DNA from: an uncultured Craurococcus sp.
GTDB taxonomy: Bacteria > Pseudomonadota > Alphaproteobacteria > Acetobacterales > Acetobacteraceae
Length of the DNA stretch: 64,000 nucleotides
Assembly (NCBI GenBank): GCA_902805545.1
Contig: CADCTD010000007.1
Location: 1 to 64,000, forward strand
Direction of reading: 5' to 3'
A program made the translations under genes and the position numbers. Shown piece after piece: positions 36,470 through 45,476 of this stretch; positions within the stretch are counted from its first letter, which is position 1; each line of letters starts with the position of its first letter. The notes beneath the pieces were generated by a model that did not search any database, was not told where the DNA came from, and saw only the letters and a list, made by a program, of their open reading frames with translations.

Positions 36470-38788
36470 TCAGATCGCGCGGAAGAAGTACTCGCCGACC
36501 GTCTTGAACCCGAGGCGGAACAGGATGACCGTGTTCGACGCGTAGAGGCTCTGGGTGGTCGGGTCCTCGGCGAATCGCCTGATGAAGCGGCCCTCGAGGA
36601 TGAAGCACTCATCCTCGTAGCCGGCCGAGCCCTGGACGAGGACGGCGCGGCCGAGGCCGAGATCGTACTTGCCGCTCACCGCCACGCGCCAGTACTCGCC
36701 GATACGGGCGGTGAAGCCGGCGCTCACCTCGTCGCGCGAGCGGCTGGGGACGAGGTAGGGCAGCGGCGGGGAGTACAGGTAGCCCGCCGAGACCGTCACC
36801 CGGCCGAGGCCGAGATTGGCGATGGTGTCGACCAGGCGCCGCTCGGTGAAGTTCTCGCCGTCGAGGCGGATGCGGCCGATGGTGTCGAACCAGGTGGTCG
36901 GCGCGATGCGCAGCCGGGCGACATAGTCCGAGGCGCGGCGGTCGAGGCCGGAGCCGACATAGGGGCTTGAGATCTGGTCGTCCAGGCGGAAGGAGCGGCC
37001 GATCAGCCCTTCCACCTGCCCGCCATTGGGGAAGTCCCAGGCGGCGCGGATCGCCGCGTCGACGCGGGTGCCGCCTTCCTGCCGGTCCCGGCCGGTGAAG
37101 CGGTTGAGGGCGAAGAGGTTGGCATCGGTGAATTCGAAGTCGATGCTGTCCTCGTTCGGCACCCTGTACTGCGGCCCGGTCCGCGGGCCGGTGACGAGCT
37201 GCACGCGCGGCTCGATGGTCTGGCTTCCCCAGGCGCCGGCATAGCGGACGAAGGGCATCCGCCAGTCGAGCGCGGCGCGGATATTGCCGTTGAAGCGGTC
37301 GCCATTGGCCTCGGGCAGGTTGGTCGGCGGCTCCTGCAGCCCCTGGGAGCGATAGGCGAGGCCATCGGCCTGGATCTTCACCGTCCAGAGGCCGCCGAAG
37401 CGGTCCGTCTCCGGCCGCTGCCAGGAGACCCGGCTCGAGAGGCGCTGGGTGGAACTGCCGATGTCGCGGCTGATGCCGAGCAGCCCGGCATCGACGGTCA
37501 GGAAGCCGCCGAGATACTTGCCGCGCGGCGCATGCTCGACCACGGCATTGGGCAGGACATAGGGAATCTGCCGCGTGTCGTCGATGCTGCGCAGGCCCTG
37601 ATAGGCGCGGGCATCGATGCGCGCATAGGTCTCGGTGCCCCAGAAGCCCTCGACGAAGGCCTGGCTGGTCAGCACCCGGCGGTACTCGTAGCGGAAGGTG
37701 CGGAGGTACTGCTCGCTGCTGGCGCGGTTGAGGTCGAAGCCAGCGCGCCAGTTCTCGTCGATGGTGAAGCGGCCCTTGAGGAAGATGTGCCCGGCCAGCT
37801 CCTCCTTGCCGCCGGTATCGCGGCCGTTCAGCCCGCCGATGGAGGCGCTGCCGGTGATCTCGCCGAAATTGAACAGCTTCCGGTACTCGAGGCCGAGATT
37901 GGGGTACTGCCGCGACGAGAGGATCGGGATGATGGTGAGGTCCGAGGTATCGTCGATCGCCCAGAAATAGGGCGTCTCGACGAAGGCCCCGAGGAAGCGG
38001 GTATAGCCGAGCGTCGGGAAGAGGAAGCCCGAGGCCCGCGGCGAGCTCGGGTCGGGATGCGAGAGATAGGGCGTGTAGAGCACCGGGACGCCGCCGAGGC
38101 GGACGGTCGCGTCGCGGTAGGTGATGCGCTGCTCGCCCTTGTCCTGCGTCGCGCGGCGGGCCTCGACCTGCCAGAGCGGCGGGGCCGTCGGGTCGTCGGC
38201 GCAGAGGTCGCAGGAGGAATAGACGACGCGGGCCAGCTCATTGATCGTGCCGCCGGTGCGGCGGGCGCCGTTCGCCGCCATGCGGCCATTCGCCGCCAGC
38301 AGCGCACGGACGCCCTCCAGCACGCCGTCGCGGAAGCGGTCCTTCAGCTCCGCCTCGTCGGCGAACAGGACGGAGCCGTCCGGCTCCAACAATTGGACAT
38401 TGCCGCGGGCGGTGGCGACGCCGGTATTGCGGTCATAGGTGAACTCGTCCGCGCGGAGCAGGCGCTCGCCCTGCCAGGCCTCGACCCGGCCGCGGGCGAT
38501 GACGAGGCCCCTGTCGCGGTCGTACTCCACCTCCTCGGCGGTGAAGGTGACGGGGGCGTTGCGGTCGACCGGCTGGCCGCCGCCGACGAGGCCGCCGAGC
38601 GAGGGGCTCGCCGGGGCGCTCCCGCCCGGCCCGGTGCCGGGCGCCGGCGCCACCAGCGAGGGGCGGACGGAGGGGTCGAGCGGCGTCACGCTCGGCTGTT
38701 CGAGCTGCGCCAGGGCCTGGCCGGCCGGCAGCAGCGCGAGCGCCCAGCCCAGGAGGAGGCGCCGGCGGCGTGCGGTGCGAGGGCTCAT
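36470..38788 (-). CDS. lptD: LPS assembly outer membrane protein LptD
   Basis: A 772-residue LptD. A signal peptide ends near residue 27 (GQALA then QLEQ). A Pro/Gly linker precedes the periplasmic OstA beta-jellyroll domain (about 79-190: TFTAEEVEYDRDRGLVIARG onward), and the rest is the outer-membrane barrel, with alternating strands to the final Phe-rich FFRAI. It inserts lipopolysaccharide into the outer leaflet with LptE. Only three Cys are seen (Cys193, Cys196 in CDLC and Cys728), so the paired C-terminal cysteines of the E. coli protein are missing. It overlaps lptG by 4 bp and is the last gene of lptF-lptG-lptD. Confidence 0.95.
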   Translation of the reverse strand: MSPRTARRRRLLLGWALALLPAGQALAQLEQPSVTPLDPSVRPSLVAPAPGTGPGGSAPASPSLGGLVGGGQPVDRNAPVTFTAEEVEYDRDRGLVIARGRVEAWQGERLLRADEFTYDRNTGVATARGNVQLLEPDGSVLFADEAELKDRFRDGVLEGVRALLAANGRMAANGARRTGGTINELARVVYSSCDLCADDPTAPPLWQVEARRATQDKGEQRITYRDATVRLGGVPVLYTPYLSHPDPSSPRASGFLFPTLGYTRFLGAFVETPYFWAIDDTSDLTIIPILSSRQYPNLGLEYRKLFNFGEITGSASIGGLNGRDTGGKEELAGHIFLKGRFTIDENWRAGFDLNRASSEQYLRTFRYEYRRVLTSQAFVEGFWGTETYARIDARAYQGLRSIDDTRQIPYVLPNAVVEHAPRGKYLGGFLTVDAGLLGISRDIGSSTQRLSSRVSWQRPETDRFGGLWTVKIQADGLAYRSQGLQEPPTNLPEANGDRFNGNIRAALDWRMPFVRYAGAWGSQTIEPRVQLVTGPRTGPQYRVPNEDSIDFEFTDANLFALNRFTGRDRQEGGTRVDAAIRAAWDFPNGGQVEGLIGRSFRLDDQISSPYVGSGLDRRASDYVARLRIAPTTWFDTIGRIRLDGENFTERRLVDTIANLGLGRVTVSAGYLYSPPLPYLVPSRSRDEVSAGFTARIGEYWRVAVSGKYDLGLGRAVLVQGSAGYEDECFILEGRFIRRFAEDPTTQSLYASNTVILFRLGFKTVGEYFFRAI

Positions 38789-39906
38789 CCATCCTCCAGA
38801 TGCAGCAGCAGGGCGAGGGCGAGCAGCAGCCCGGTCATGGTTGGCGCCCAGGCGGCGAGAGGCACCGGGAGCGTCCCTGCCTCGCCGAATTCATTGGCGA
38901 TCTTGTCGAGCACAAAGAGCATGAAGCCGGCCGCGACGCCGGCCCCGATCATCTGCGCCACCCCGCCGCGGCGGGAGGAGCGCATGGAGAAGCCGGCCGC
39001 CAGCAGCGCCATGGCCGCGGCCAGGACGGGCAGCGAGAGCAGGCTCTGGAAATGCAGCCGGTGCCGCACGGCGGAGAAGCCGGCCGCCTCCAGCACCGCG
39101 ATGAAGCCAGGCAGAGCCCAGACCGAGAGCGTATCCGGCGAGGCGAAGCTGTTCTCGATGCGGTCGGGCGTCAGCTCGGTCGGGAAGCTGAGCTCCTGCT
39201 TCGGCCCCGCGCTGCGGTCGGCATTGAAGGTGACGGCCTCCTCCAGCACCCAGCGGCCGGGCACCAGCCGGGCTCGCGGCGCCTCGATCCGGCCGAGCGG
39301 CCGGTCATTGGCGGAGAGGCGCCAGAGGGAGACGTCGGTCATGCTGAACCCCTGCCCTGCCGCTTCGCGGTCGGAGACGGGGCGGCCGGAGAGGATCGCG
39401 ACGCCCTGCTCCTCGATGCCGCGATCGGCCTGGCGGAGCCAGAGCCGGCCGCCAGCGAGTGCGGTGATGCCGGCGCTGGTGCGAAGATAGGCGTAGTCCA
39501 GCCGCTCCGCCCGGGCGAGCATCACCGAGGAGAGGGGCGAGATGGCAGCCGTGCCGAGCCCGCCGACGAGCAGCGCCACCGCCACCGGGCCGGAGAGGAA
39601 GCCCCAGGCAGAAATGCCGGCCGCCCGGGCCACCACCAGCTCGGAGGAGCGGGTCAGGCGCCAAAAGGCCAGCAATCCGCCGAGCAGGATGGCGAAGGGC
39701 AGGATCTGCAGCGCGACGAAGGGCAGGCGCAGCCCGGCGATCGTCGCCACCAGGGCGAAGCCGGCATCCGGCCGGGTCGCGGCGCGCCGCAGCAACTCGA
39801 TAAAGTCGAAGAGCGAGACGAGCAGGGTCAGCCCCGCCAGCATGGCCAGCGTCGCGCCGACGAAGCGGCGGGCGACGTAGCGCGTCAGCGTCAGCGCCAT
39901 CATCAT
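38785..39906 (-). CDS. lptG: LPS export ABC transporter permease LptG
   Basis: A 373-residue YjgP/YjgQ family permease. It has helices near the N-terminus (LTRYVARRFVGATLAMLAGL) and three at the C-terminus, around a periplasmic jellyroll (about 140-270). SSELVVARAAGISAW is the coupling-helix motif that contacts LptB. It extracts lipopolysaccharide from the inner membrane. The first of three consecutive Met codons (39906) makes a 4-bp ATGA overlap with lptF. Confidence 0.94.
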   Translation of the reverse strand: MMMALTLTRYVARRFVGATLAMLAGLTLLVSLFDFIELLRRAATRPDAGFALVATIAGLRLPFVALQILPFAILLGGLLAFWRLTRSSELVVARAAGISAWGFLSGPVAVALLVGGLGTAAISPLSSVMLARAERLDYAYLRTSAGITALAGGRLWLRQADRGIEEQGVAILSGRPVSDREAAGQGFSMTDVSLWRLSANDRPLGRIEAPRARLVPGRWVLEEAVTFNADRSAGPKQELSFPTELTPDRIENSFASPDTLSVWALPGFIAVLEAAGFSAVRHRLHFQSLLSLPVLAAAMALLAAGFSMRSSRRGGVAQMIGAGVAAGFMLFVLDKIANEFGEAGTLPVPLAAWAPTMTGLLLALALLLHLEDG

Positions 39907-41081
39907 GGCGCGGTGACGCCCGCGCCGCGGCGGCCGAACCACCAGCCTTGCGGCCAGCCCGGCGCACCGGACAGCACCCAGGCGGAGATCAGCCCGGGCA
40001 GCAGCGTGTTCAGCCAGATCAGCGGGATCAGCCGCGGCGTCCGCGCGGCCAGGTTGCCCGCCGTCAGGCCAAAGGCAAGCAGCGCCACCACCACCGCGAT
40101 CCCGGTGAAGAGACGCAGGCTGCCGCCATGGCGGCGGAACTGCCCGGTCAGCGCCGTCGCCAGGGCGACGAGCGCGTAGCTGACCGCATTCAGCGGGCTG
40201 GTCAGGCGCTGGTGCGCCTCGGCGGCGAAGCGCCTCAGGTCCCGCTCGGGGATGTGCTCTGCCGGGTCGGGGTGGAGCAGCTCGTCGAGGGTTCGTTCCT
40301 GGGCGTTGCGGTAGCGGCTGTCGGCCTCGGAGCTGCGGGCACGGGCCAGGTCGACGCTGTTCTCGCTGAAGGAGAGGACGGAAAGGCGGAGCTGCTGCGC
40401 CGTGCCGGGCGGCGAGCCGGGCGGCGGCGCTACCTTCTCCACCTGCTGGCGCTGGCCGTTCTCGAGGGTGACGCGAGGGCCGTTGGGGCCCGGCGCGATA
40501 TGGCCGCTCTCGGCGAGGATGGTGACGGGCGCACCCGCCTCGCGCGCATCGTGCACCAGGATTCCGCGCAGCGTGCCGTCCGGGTCGCGGTAGCGGGCAT
40601 AGACGGTGAGGTCGCCGCCGATGGAGCTGAACACGCCTTCTTGAACAAGGATCGCGACCAACTCGTTGCGGATTTCGAACTGCCAGGCACGGAAGGCGGC
40701 CTGGCTGGCCGGCACCACCCAGAGATTGAGCACATAGCAAAGCAGCATCGCCAGCCCGGCGATCGCCAGCACCGGCCGCGCCAGCTGCCATTGCGACAGG
40801 CCGGCCGCGCGCATCACCACCAGCTCCCGGTCCGAGGCGAGGCGCACATAGATGAAGAGCGACACGACGAAGGTCGTGATCGGCAGGATGATGGCGAAGA
40901 AGCTCGGCAGCAGCAGGCCCGTCAGCTCGATGAAGACAGTGAAAGAGAGGCCGCGGTCGAGCACCAGCTCGATGAAGCGCAGCGACTGGGTCAACCAGAC
41001 GAGCGCCGCCAGGCCGATGGTCACGGCCAGCAGCGCGACGCCCAGCTGGCGGAAGATGTAGCGGTCGAGGCGACTCATCAC
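39903..41081 (-). CDS. lptF: LPS export ABC transporter permease LptF
   Basis: A 392-residue YjgP/YjgQ family permease: LDRYIFRQLGVALLAVTIGL at the N-terminus, coupling-helix motif SDRELVVMRAAGLSQW, a periplasmic jellyroll in mid-protein and four final hydrophobic helices. With LptG and LptB it drives lipopolysaccharide transport. It heads the lptF-lptG-lptD operon and its ribosome binding site is weak. lptB, lptC and lptA are not in the window. Confidence 0.94.
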   Translation of the reverse strand: MMSRLDRYIFRQLGVALLAVTIGLAALVWLTQSLRFIELVLDRGLSFTVFIELTGLLLPSFFAIILPITTFVVSLFIYVRLASDRELVVMRAAGLSQWQLARPVLAIAGLAMLLCYVLNLWVVPASQAAFRAWQFEIRNELVAILVQEGVFSSIGGDLTVYARYRDPDGTLRGILVHDAREAGAPVTILAESGHIAPGPNGPRVTLENGQRQQVEKVAPPPGSPPGTAQQLRLSVLSFSENSVDLARARSSEADSRYRNAQERTLDELLHPDPAEHIPERDLRRFAAEAHQRLTSPLNAVSYALVALATALTGQFRRHGGSLRLFTGIAVVVALLAFGLTAGNLAARTPRLIPLIWLNTLLPGLISAWVLSGAPGWPQGWWFGRRGAGVTAP

Positions 41082-41178
41082 CGGGTCATATGGAAACGGG
41101 GGCGCACCCTAGCCGCTGCCGGTGGCGGGGGAAAGGATTGGGGGGTGACGTCGGACCGGTGGCGGCCCGAGGTTGCCC

Positions 41179-42603
41179 TCAGGGCAACACCTTCCCCGGA
41201 TTCATGATCCCCCGCGGGTCGATCGCCGCCTTGATCCGCTGCATCACCGCCAGTTCCGGCCCGCCGCGCCAGCCTTCCATCATGTCGGTCTTGAGACGGC
41301 CGATGCCGTGCTCGGCGCTGAAGCTGCCGCCGAGCTCGCGGACCACCTCGTTCACCGTCGCCATGATCTCGTGGCTGCGGGCGAGGAAGGCGGTGGCATC
41401 CATCCCCTCCGGCTGCTGCAGGTTCATGTGGATGTTGCCGTCGCCCATATGGCCGAAGGGCACCGGGCGGATGCCGGGGATGAGGCGGCGGCAGGCCTCG
41501 GAGGCGCGGCGGATCAGCTCCGGCGTCCGCGAGACGGGGACGGAGACGTCGTTCTTCACCGAGGCGCCCTCGCGCTTCTGCGCCTCCGGGTGTTCCTCGC
41601 GGATGCGCCAGATGGCGGCGCGCTGGGCCTCGCTCTCGCCGATGGCGGCGTCCAGCACCTCCTCCGCCTCCAGCGCCTCCTCCAGCACGGCTTCGAGCAG
41701 GGCACGCAGCCCGGCATCGGGGCGGGTGGAGGCGAGGTCGACCAGCACGTAATGCTCGGCGGGCGTGGCGAGGGGGATGGTACCGCCCTCGATCAGCCGG
41801 GCATAGAAGCCGACGCCGGTGCCGGACATGTACTCGAAGGCGCGCACCGCCGTCTCGTCGCGGTCGCGGAAGCGGCGGAAGAGTCCGAGGGCCGCCTCCT
41901 CGTCGCGCACGGCGCAGAGGGCGACCTCGCTCTCCTTGGGCCGCGCGAAGAGGCGGAGCACCGCGGCGGTGATGAAGCCGAGCGTCCCCTCCGCGCCGAC
42001 GAAGAGATGGCGCAGCGCGTAGCCGGTATTGTCCTTCCTGAGGCGGCGGAGGCCGTTCCAGACCTGCCCGTCCGGCAGCACAACCTCGAGGCCGAGCATC
42101 AGCTCCCGCGCATTGCCGTAGCGGACGGTGGTGTTGCCCCCCGCATTGGTCGAGAGCACGCCGCCGATCGTCGCCGTCCCCTCGGCGCCGAGCGAGAGCG
42201 GGAAGAGGCAACCGGCCTCGGCCGCTGCATCCTGCGCCGCCTTCACCACCAGCCCGGCCTCGACCGTCATCGTCATGTCGAGCGGGTCGAGGTCGCGGAT
42301 GCGGTTCATCCGGGCGAGGGAGACGACGACCTGCCGCCCGCCCTCGTCCGGCGTGGCGCCGCCGACCATGGAGGTGTTGCCGCCCTGCGGCACCAGCGGC
42401 ATCCCGGCGGCCGCGCAGAGCCGCACCGCCTCGGCCAGTTCCGCAGTGCTGGCCGGGCGCAGCACGCAGGGGGTGCGCCCGCGGTAGAGCAGGCGCCAGT
42501 CGGCGAGATGCGGCTCGAGATCGGCAGCCTCGGTCAGGATGCCGCGCGGGCCGAGCAGCGCGGAGAGGCGGTCGAGCAGCGGGGGCGCGAGGTCGTCGGG
42601 CAT
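41179..42603 (-). CDS. FAD-binding oxidoreductase, GlcD / D-2-hydroxyglutarate dehydrogenase-like
   Basis: A 474-residue flavoprotein. The PCMH FAD domain has RPASTAELAEAVRLC, VPQGGNTSMVGGATPD and GTATIGGVLSTNAGGNTTVR; the C-terminal oxidase domain has FGHMGDGNIHMNL and SAEHGIGRLK. It oxidises D-2-hydroxyacids such as glycolate, D-lactate or D-2-hydroxyglutarate; it lacks partner subunits GlcE/GlcF nearby, favouring a stand-alone D-2-hydroxyglutarate or D-lactate dehydrogenase. The start at 42603 is an ATG without clear Shine-Dalgarno; a TTG 29 codons upstream is rejected because its extension is charged and non-homologous. Confidence 0.9.
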   Translation of the reverse strand: MPDDLAPPLLDRLSALLGPRGILTEAADLEPHLADWRLLYRGRTPCVLRPASTAELAEAVRLCAAAGMPLVPQGGNTSMVGGATPDEGGRQVVVSLARMNRIRDLDPLDMTMTVEAGLVVKAAQDAAAEAGCLFPLSLGAEGTATIGGVLSTNAGGNTTVRYGNARELMLGLEVVLPDGQVWNGLRRLRKDNTGYALRHLFVGAEGTLGFITAAVLRLFARPKESEVALCAVRDEEAALGLFRRFRDRDETAVRAFEYMSGTGVGFYARLIEGGTIPLATPAEHYVLVDLASTRPDAGLRALLEAVLEEALEAEEVLDAAIGESEAQRAAIWRIREEHPEAQKREGASVKNDVSVPVSRTPELIRRASEACRRLIPGIRPVPFGHMGDGNIHMNLQQPEGMDATAFLARSHEIMATVNEVVRELGGSFSAEHGIGRLKTDMMEGWRGGPELAVMQRIKAAIDPRGIMNPGKVLP

Positions 42604-42761
42604 GGCGGGAAGGTCGTGCCGAAGGGGCCCCGGGTCAATCGCCGCCTTGCCCGTCTTTCTCTCGGGTTTGCGCCTCTCGGGTTTGTGCAATGTGACGGGA
42701 CCGCTTCGCCTATAACATGAATATTGTATTCAGTTTGACGCGTAATAGGACAAAGCAAGTC

Positions 42762-43562
42762 ATGTCCACGTACATCAACGGCGGTGCCTGGGCCGACACC
42801 CTTCTCGGCGATGCCGGCGAAAATGGCATCCAGGGTTGGGGTGGTAACGATCTGATCTATGGCGACGGGCTGAATGGACCCCGCCCCCCGATCTTCCCGG
42901 AACCTTTTCCCGGCCCCGTCATCAACGCCAACTGGATTGATGCCGGCGAGGGAAATGACACGGTCTATGCAGGCTATGGCAGCGATCATGTCTGGGGCCG
43001 CAGCGGCAACGACCTGATCTACGGCTACGGCTTCGTCGCCGGGACCGACCAGTGGCAGAGCGCCCAGGCCCGGGACAGCGATGGCAACGACAGCCTTTAC
43101 GGCGGCGATGGCCACGACACGCTGATGGGCGGCGGCGGCTACGACCTGCTGAGGGGCGGGGCCGGCAACGACGTGCTCGTGGGCGGCGTCGGGGCCGACA
43201 CGCTCACCGGCGGCAGCGGGTATGATGTCTTCCGCTTCGGCAGCACCCACAGCCAGGCCAAGCTGCCGGTCTATGACACCACCGGCGACGTGGTGACCGA
43301 CTTCCGCAGTGGCGAGGACAAGCTGGATCTCACGGCCTTCCTCGCCCCCTTCTACGACAAGCCGGCGGTGGATTTCCTCGGCACCGGCGCCTTCACCGAC
43401 GCCACCCACATGCAGGTGCGGGCGAAGGTCGAGAGCGGGCTTACGGTGGTCGAGGTCTATGTCCCGTTCTACAACCAGACCGGCGCACCGGGCGGCCCCA
43501 GCGCGAGCTTCACCCTGAGCGGGGAGCACTCCCTGGCGAGGTCCGACTTCATCCTGGCTTGA
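42762..43562 (+). CDS. RTX (hemolysin-type calcium-binding repeat) protein, second copy
   Basis: A 266-residue RTX protein: STYINGGAWADTLLGDAG, GGNDLIYGDG and a block NDSLYGGDGHDTLMGGGGYD of nonapeptides, then an M10-type C-terminal module (GDVVTDFRSGEDKLDLTAFL). The last residues LSGEHSLARSDFILA parallel those of the 32711 protein, suggesting a common type I secretion signal. It has no signal peptide or enzyme domain. The start at 42762 has AGGA upstream; an ATG at 42717 lacks one. TATAAC at 42711-42716 in a locally AT-rich stretch is a possible -10 box. Confidence 0.88.
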   Translation: MSTYINGGAWADTLLGDAGENGIQGWGGNDLIYGDGLNGPRPPIFPEPFPGPVINANWIDAGEGNDTVYAGYGSDHVWGRSGNDLIYGYGFVAGTDQWQSAQARDSDGNDSLYGGDGHDTLMGGGGYDLLRGGAGNDVLVGGVGADTLTGGSGYDVFRFGSTHSQAKLPVYDTTGDVVTDFRSGEDKLDLTAFLAPFYDKPAVDFLGTGAFTDATHMQVRAKVESGLTVVEVYVPFYNQTGAPGGPSASFTLSGEHSLARSDFILA

Positions 43563-43617
43563 TGCGGCCCGTCCTCCCGGGCTTCATGGCGGCCGAGGAA
43601 TCGGAGGAAAGCCCGGC

Positions 43618-44694
43618 ATGCGCAGCCTGAGGATTGCCGCCATCGGCGGCGACGGCATCGGCCCCGAGGTGATCGAGGCCGGCTGCCGGGTGCTGGAGGC
43701 GACCGCCCGGGCCGATGGCGGCTTCGCCTGCGAATTCCAGGGCTTCGACTGGGGCAGCGCGATGTACCGCGCGAGCGGGCGGATGATGCCGGAGGACGGG
43801 CTCCGCCGGCTCGAAGGCTTCGACGCCATCTTCTTCGGCGCGGTCGGCGCCCCCGACATCCCGGACCACGTCACCCTTTGGGAGCTGCGGCTGGCCATTT
43901 GCCAGGGCTTCGACCAGTACGCCAATGTGCGGCCTACCCGCCTGCTTCCCGGCGTCCAGGGGCCGTTGCGGGAGGAGCTCGGGCGGCAGATCGACTGGGT
44001 GATCGTGCGCGAGAATTCGGAGGGCGAATACGCCGGCGTCGGCGGGCGCGCGCATCGCGGCCTGCCGCTCGAGGTCGCCATGGATGTCGCCGTCTTCACC
44101 CGCGAGGGCGTGGCGCGCATCTGCCGCCATGCCTGCGAGATCGCCATGAGCCGGCCGCGCAGGCTGCTGACCGTCGTCACCAAGTCCAACGCGCAGCGGC
44201 ACGGCATGGTGATGTGGGACGAGGTCTGCGCCGAGGTGACGGCACAATACCCGGAGCTCACCGTCGACAAGATGCTGGTCGATGCGATGACCGCGCGCAT
44301 GGTGATGAAGCCGGGGACGGTCGACACCGTCGTCGCCACCAACCTGCATGCCGACATCCTCTCGGACCTGGCCTCCGCGCTGGCGGGGTCCTTGGGCATC
44401 GGCGCGACCGGCAACATCGACCCGTCGCGCCAGCGGCCCTCGATGTTCGAGCCGATCCATGGCTCGGCCTTCGACATCACGGGCAAGGGCATTGCCAACC
44501 CGCTCGGCGCCTTCTGGACGGCGGCGATGCTGCTCGAGCATTGCGGCGAGCCGCGCGCGGCGGGGCGGCTGATGGCGGCGGTGGAGGCGGTCACGGGGCG
44601 CGGCCAGGTGCTGACGCCCGATCTCGGCGGCACCGCGACCACGGCCGAGGTAACCGCCGCGGTGATCGCGGCGCTGGAAGGGGCGAATGCCTGA
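43618..44694 (+). CDS. Tartrate dehydrogenase-like isocitrate/isopropylmalate dehydrogenase family enzyme
   Basis: A 358-residue beta-decarboxylating dehydrogenase. The N-terminus is LRIAAIGGDGIGPEVIEAG; substrate-binding ENSEGEYAGVGGR and the metal and cofactor regions VDAMTARMVMKPGTVDTVVA and EPIHGSAFDITGKGIANPLG follow. DHVTLWELRLAICQGFDQYA is typical of tartrate dehydrogenase/decarboxylase rather than LeuB. It oxidises tartrate or malate with NAD+, and the substrate is inferred. GGAGG precedes the ATG. It follows the RTX gene by 55 bases. Confidence 0.9.
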   Translation: MRSLRIAAIGGDGIGPEVIEAGCRVLEATARADGGFACEFQGFDWGSAMYRASGRMMPEDGLRRLEGFDAIFFGAVGAPDIPDHVTLWELRLAICQGFDQYANVRPTRLLPGVQGPLREELGRQIDWVIVRENSEGEYAGVGGRAHRGLPLEVAMDVAVFTREGVARICRHACEIAMSRPRRLLTVVTKSNAQRHGMVMWDEVCAEVTAQYPELTVDKMLVDAMTARMVMKPGTVDTVVATNLHADILSDLASALAGSLGIGATGNIDPSRQRPSMFEPIHGSAFDITGKGIANPLGAFWTAAMLLEHCGEPRAAGRLMAAVEAVTGRGQVLTPDLGGTATTAEVTAAVIAALEGANA

Positions 44695-44718
44695 CCGGCA
44701 CCGCCCCCGGCAGGAATG

Positions 44719-45354
44719 CTACCTGACGGTGTAGTTCGTCAGCGCGCAGGCATTCACGTTCCGCCGCTCCTGCGCCTGGCCGCCGGCGAAGACGATGCGG
44801 AGGTCATAGTTGCACTCGCCTTGCGGCAGGCGGACCGGGAAGGTCGCGCCGGGCTGCACGACATCCTCGCCGAGCCGGTCCGGGCCCCAATTCTGCTGCG
44901 AGGAGGGCGAGGCGTAGAATTCCTCGATCACCCGCCCGCTCTGGTTCAGCAGGTTGAAGGAGGGGTTGCCCTGCTGCGTGTTCCCCTGCTGCTGGTTGCG
45001 CTGGGTCCGCGGCGCCGGGCCGCCCGGCTGGCCGAGCACCAGGTCCGTCATGGCGCAGGTGTTGACGTTCCGCCGCTCCTCGGCCGTGCCGCCCTGGTAG
45101 ACGATGCGGATGTCGAAGGTGCAGTTGCCATCGGCCGGCAGGCGGACGATCCAGGAGGCGCCGGGTGCGATCACCTCATTGCCGAGCCGGTCCTGGCCCC
45201 AGCTCCGCTCGTTGGTCGCCGAGGCGTAGACTTCGTTCACGACATTCGGGGTGTTGTTGACGACGCGGAAGGAGGGGTCGCTGGACTGTGCCTGACCGGG
45301 ACCCGTCCAGGCCAGCAAGCCAAAGGCAGCGACCAACACCATGCGACGCAACAT
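44719..45354 (-). CDS. Exported protein with two tandem copies of one domain
   Basis: A 211-residue protein with signal peptide ending GPGQAQ. Two copies of an about 75-residue domain are visible: FRVVNNTPNVVNEVYASATN with WGQDRLGNEVIAPG and NCTFDIRIVYQGG (about 28-105), and FNLLNQSGRVIEEFYASPSS with WGPDRLGEDVVQPG and ECNYDLRIVFAGG (about 133-210), each ending in ERRNVNxCA. A Gln/Asn-rich linker separates them. Each domain has two Cys, likely a disulfide. Function unknown. It is convergent with the dehydrogenase gene. Confidence 0.75.
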   Translation of the reverse strand: MLRRMVLVAAFGLLAWTGPGQAQSSDPSFRVVNNTPNVVNEVYASATNERSWGQDRLGNEVIAPGASWIVRLPADGNCTFDIRIVYQGGTAEERRNVNTCAMTDLVLGQPGGPAPRTQRNQQQGNTQQGNPSFNLLNQSGRVIEEFYASPSSQQNWGPDRLGEDVVQPGATFPVRLPQGECNYDLRIVFAGGQAQERRNVNACALTNYTVR

Positions 45355-45476
45355 GCCATCCTCCGGAAAGACCGTCCGACAGGATAACCAATCGGTCCGG
45401 GGGCGACCATGGGTTGCAACCCAGCCGGGCTACACGGCGGCGTCACCGGAAGCCGGCCGTTCCCGGACCCGCGCGA

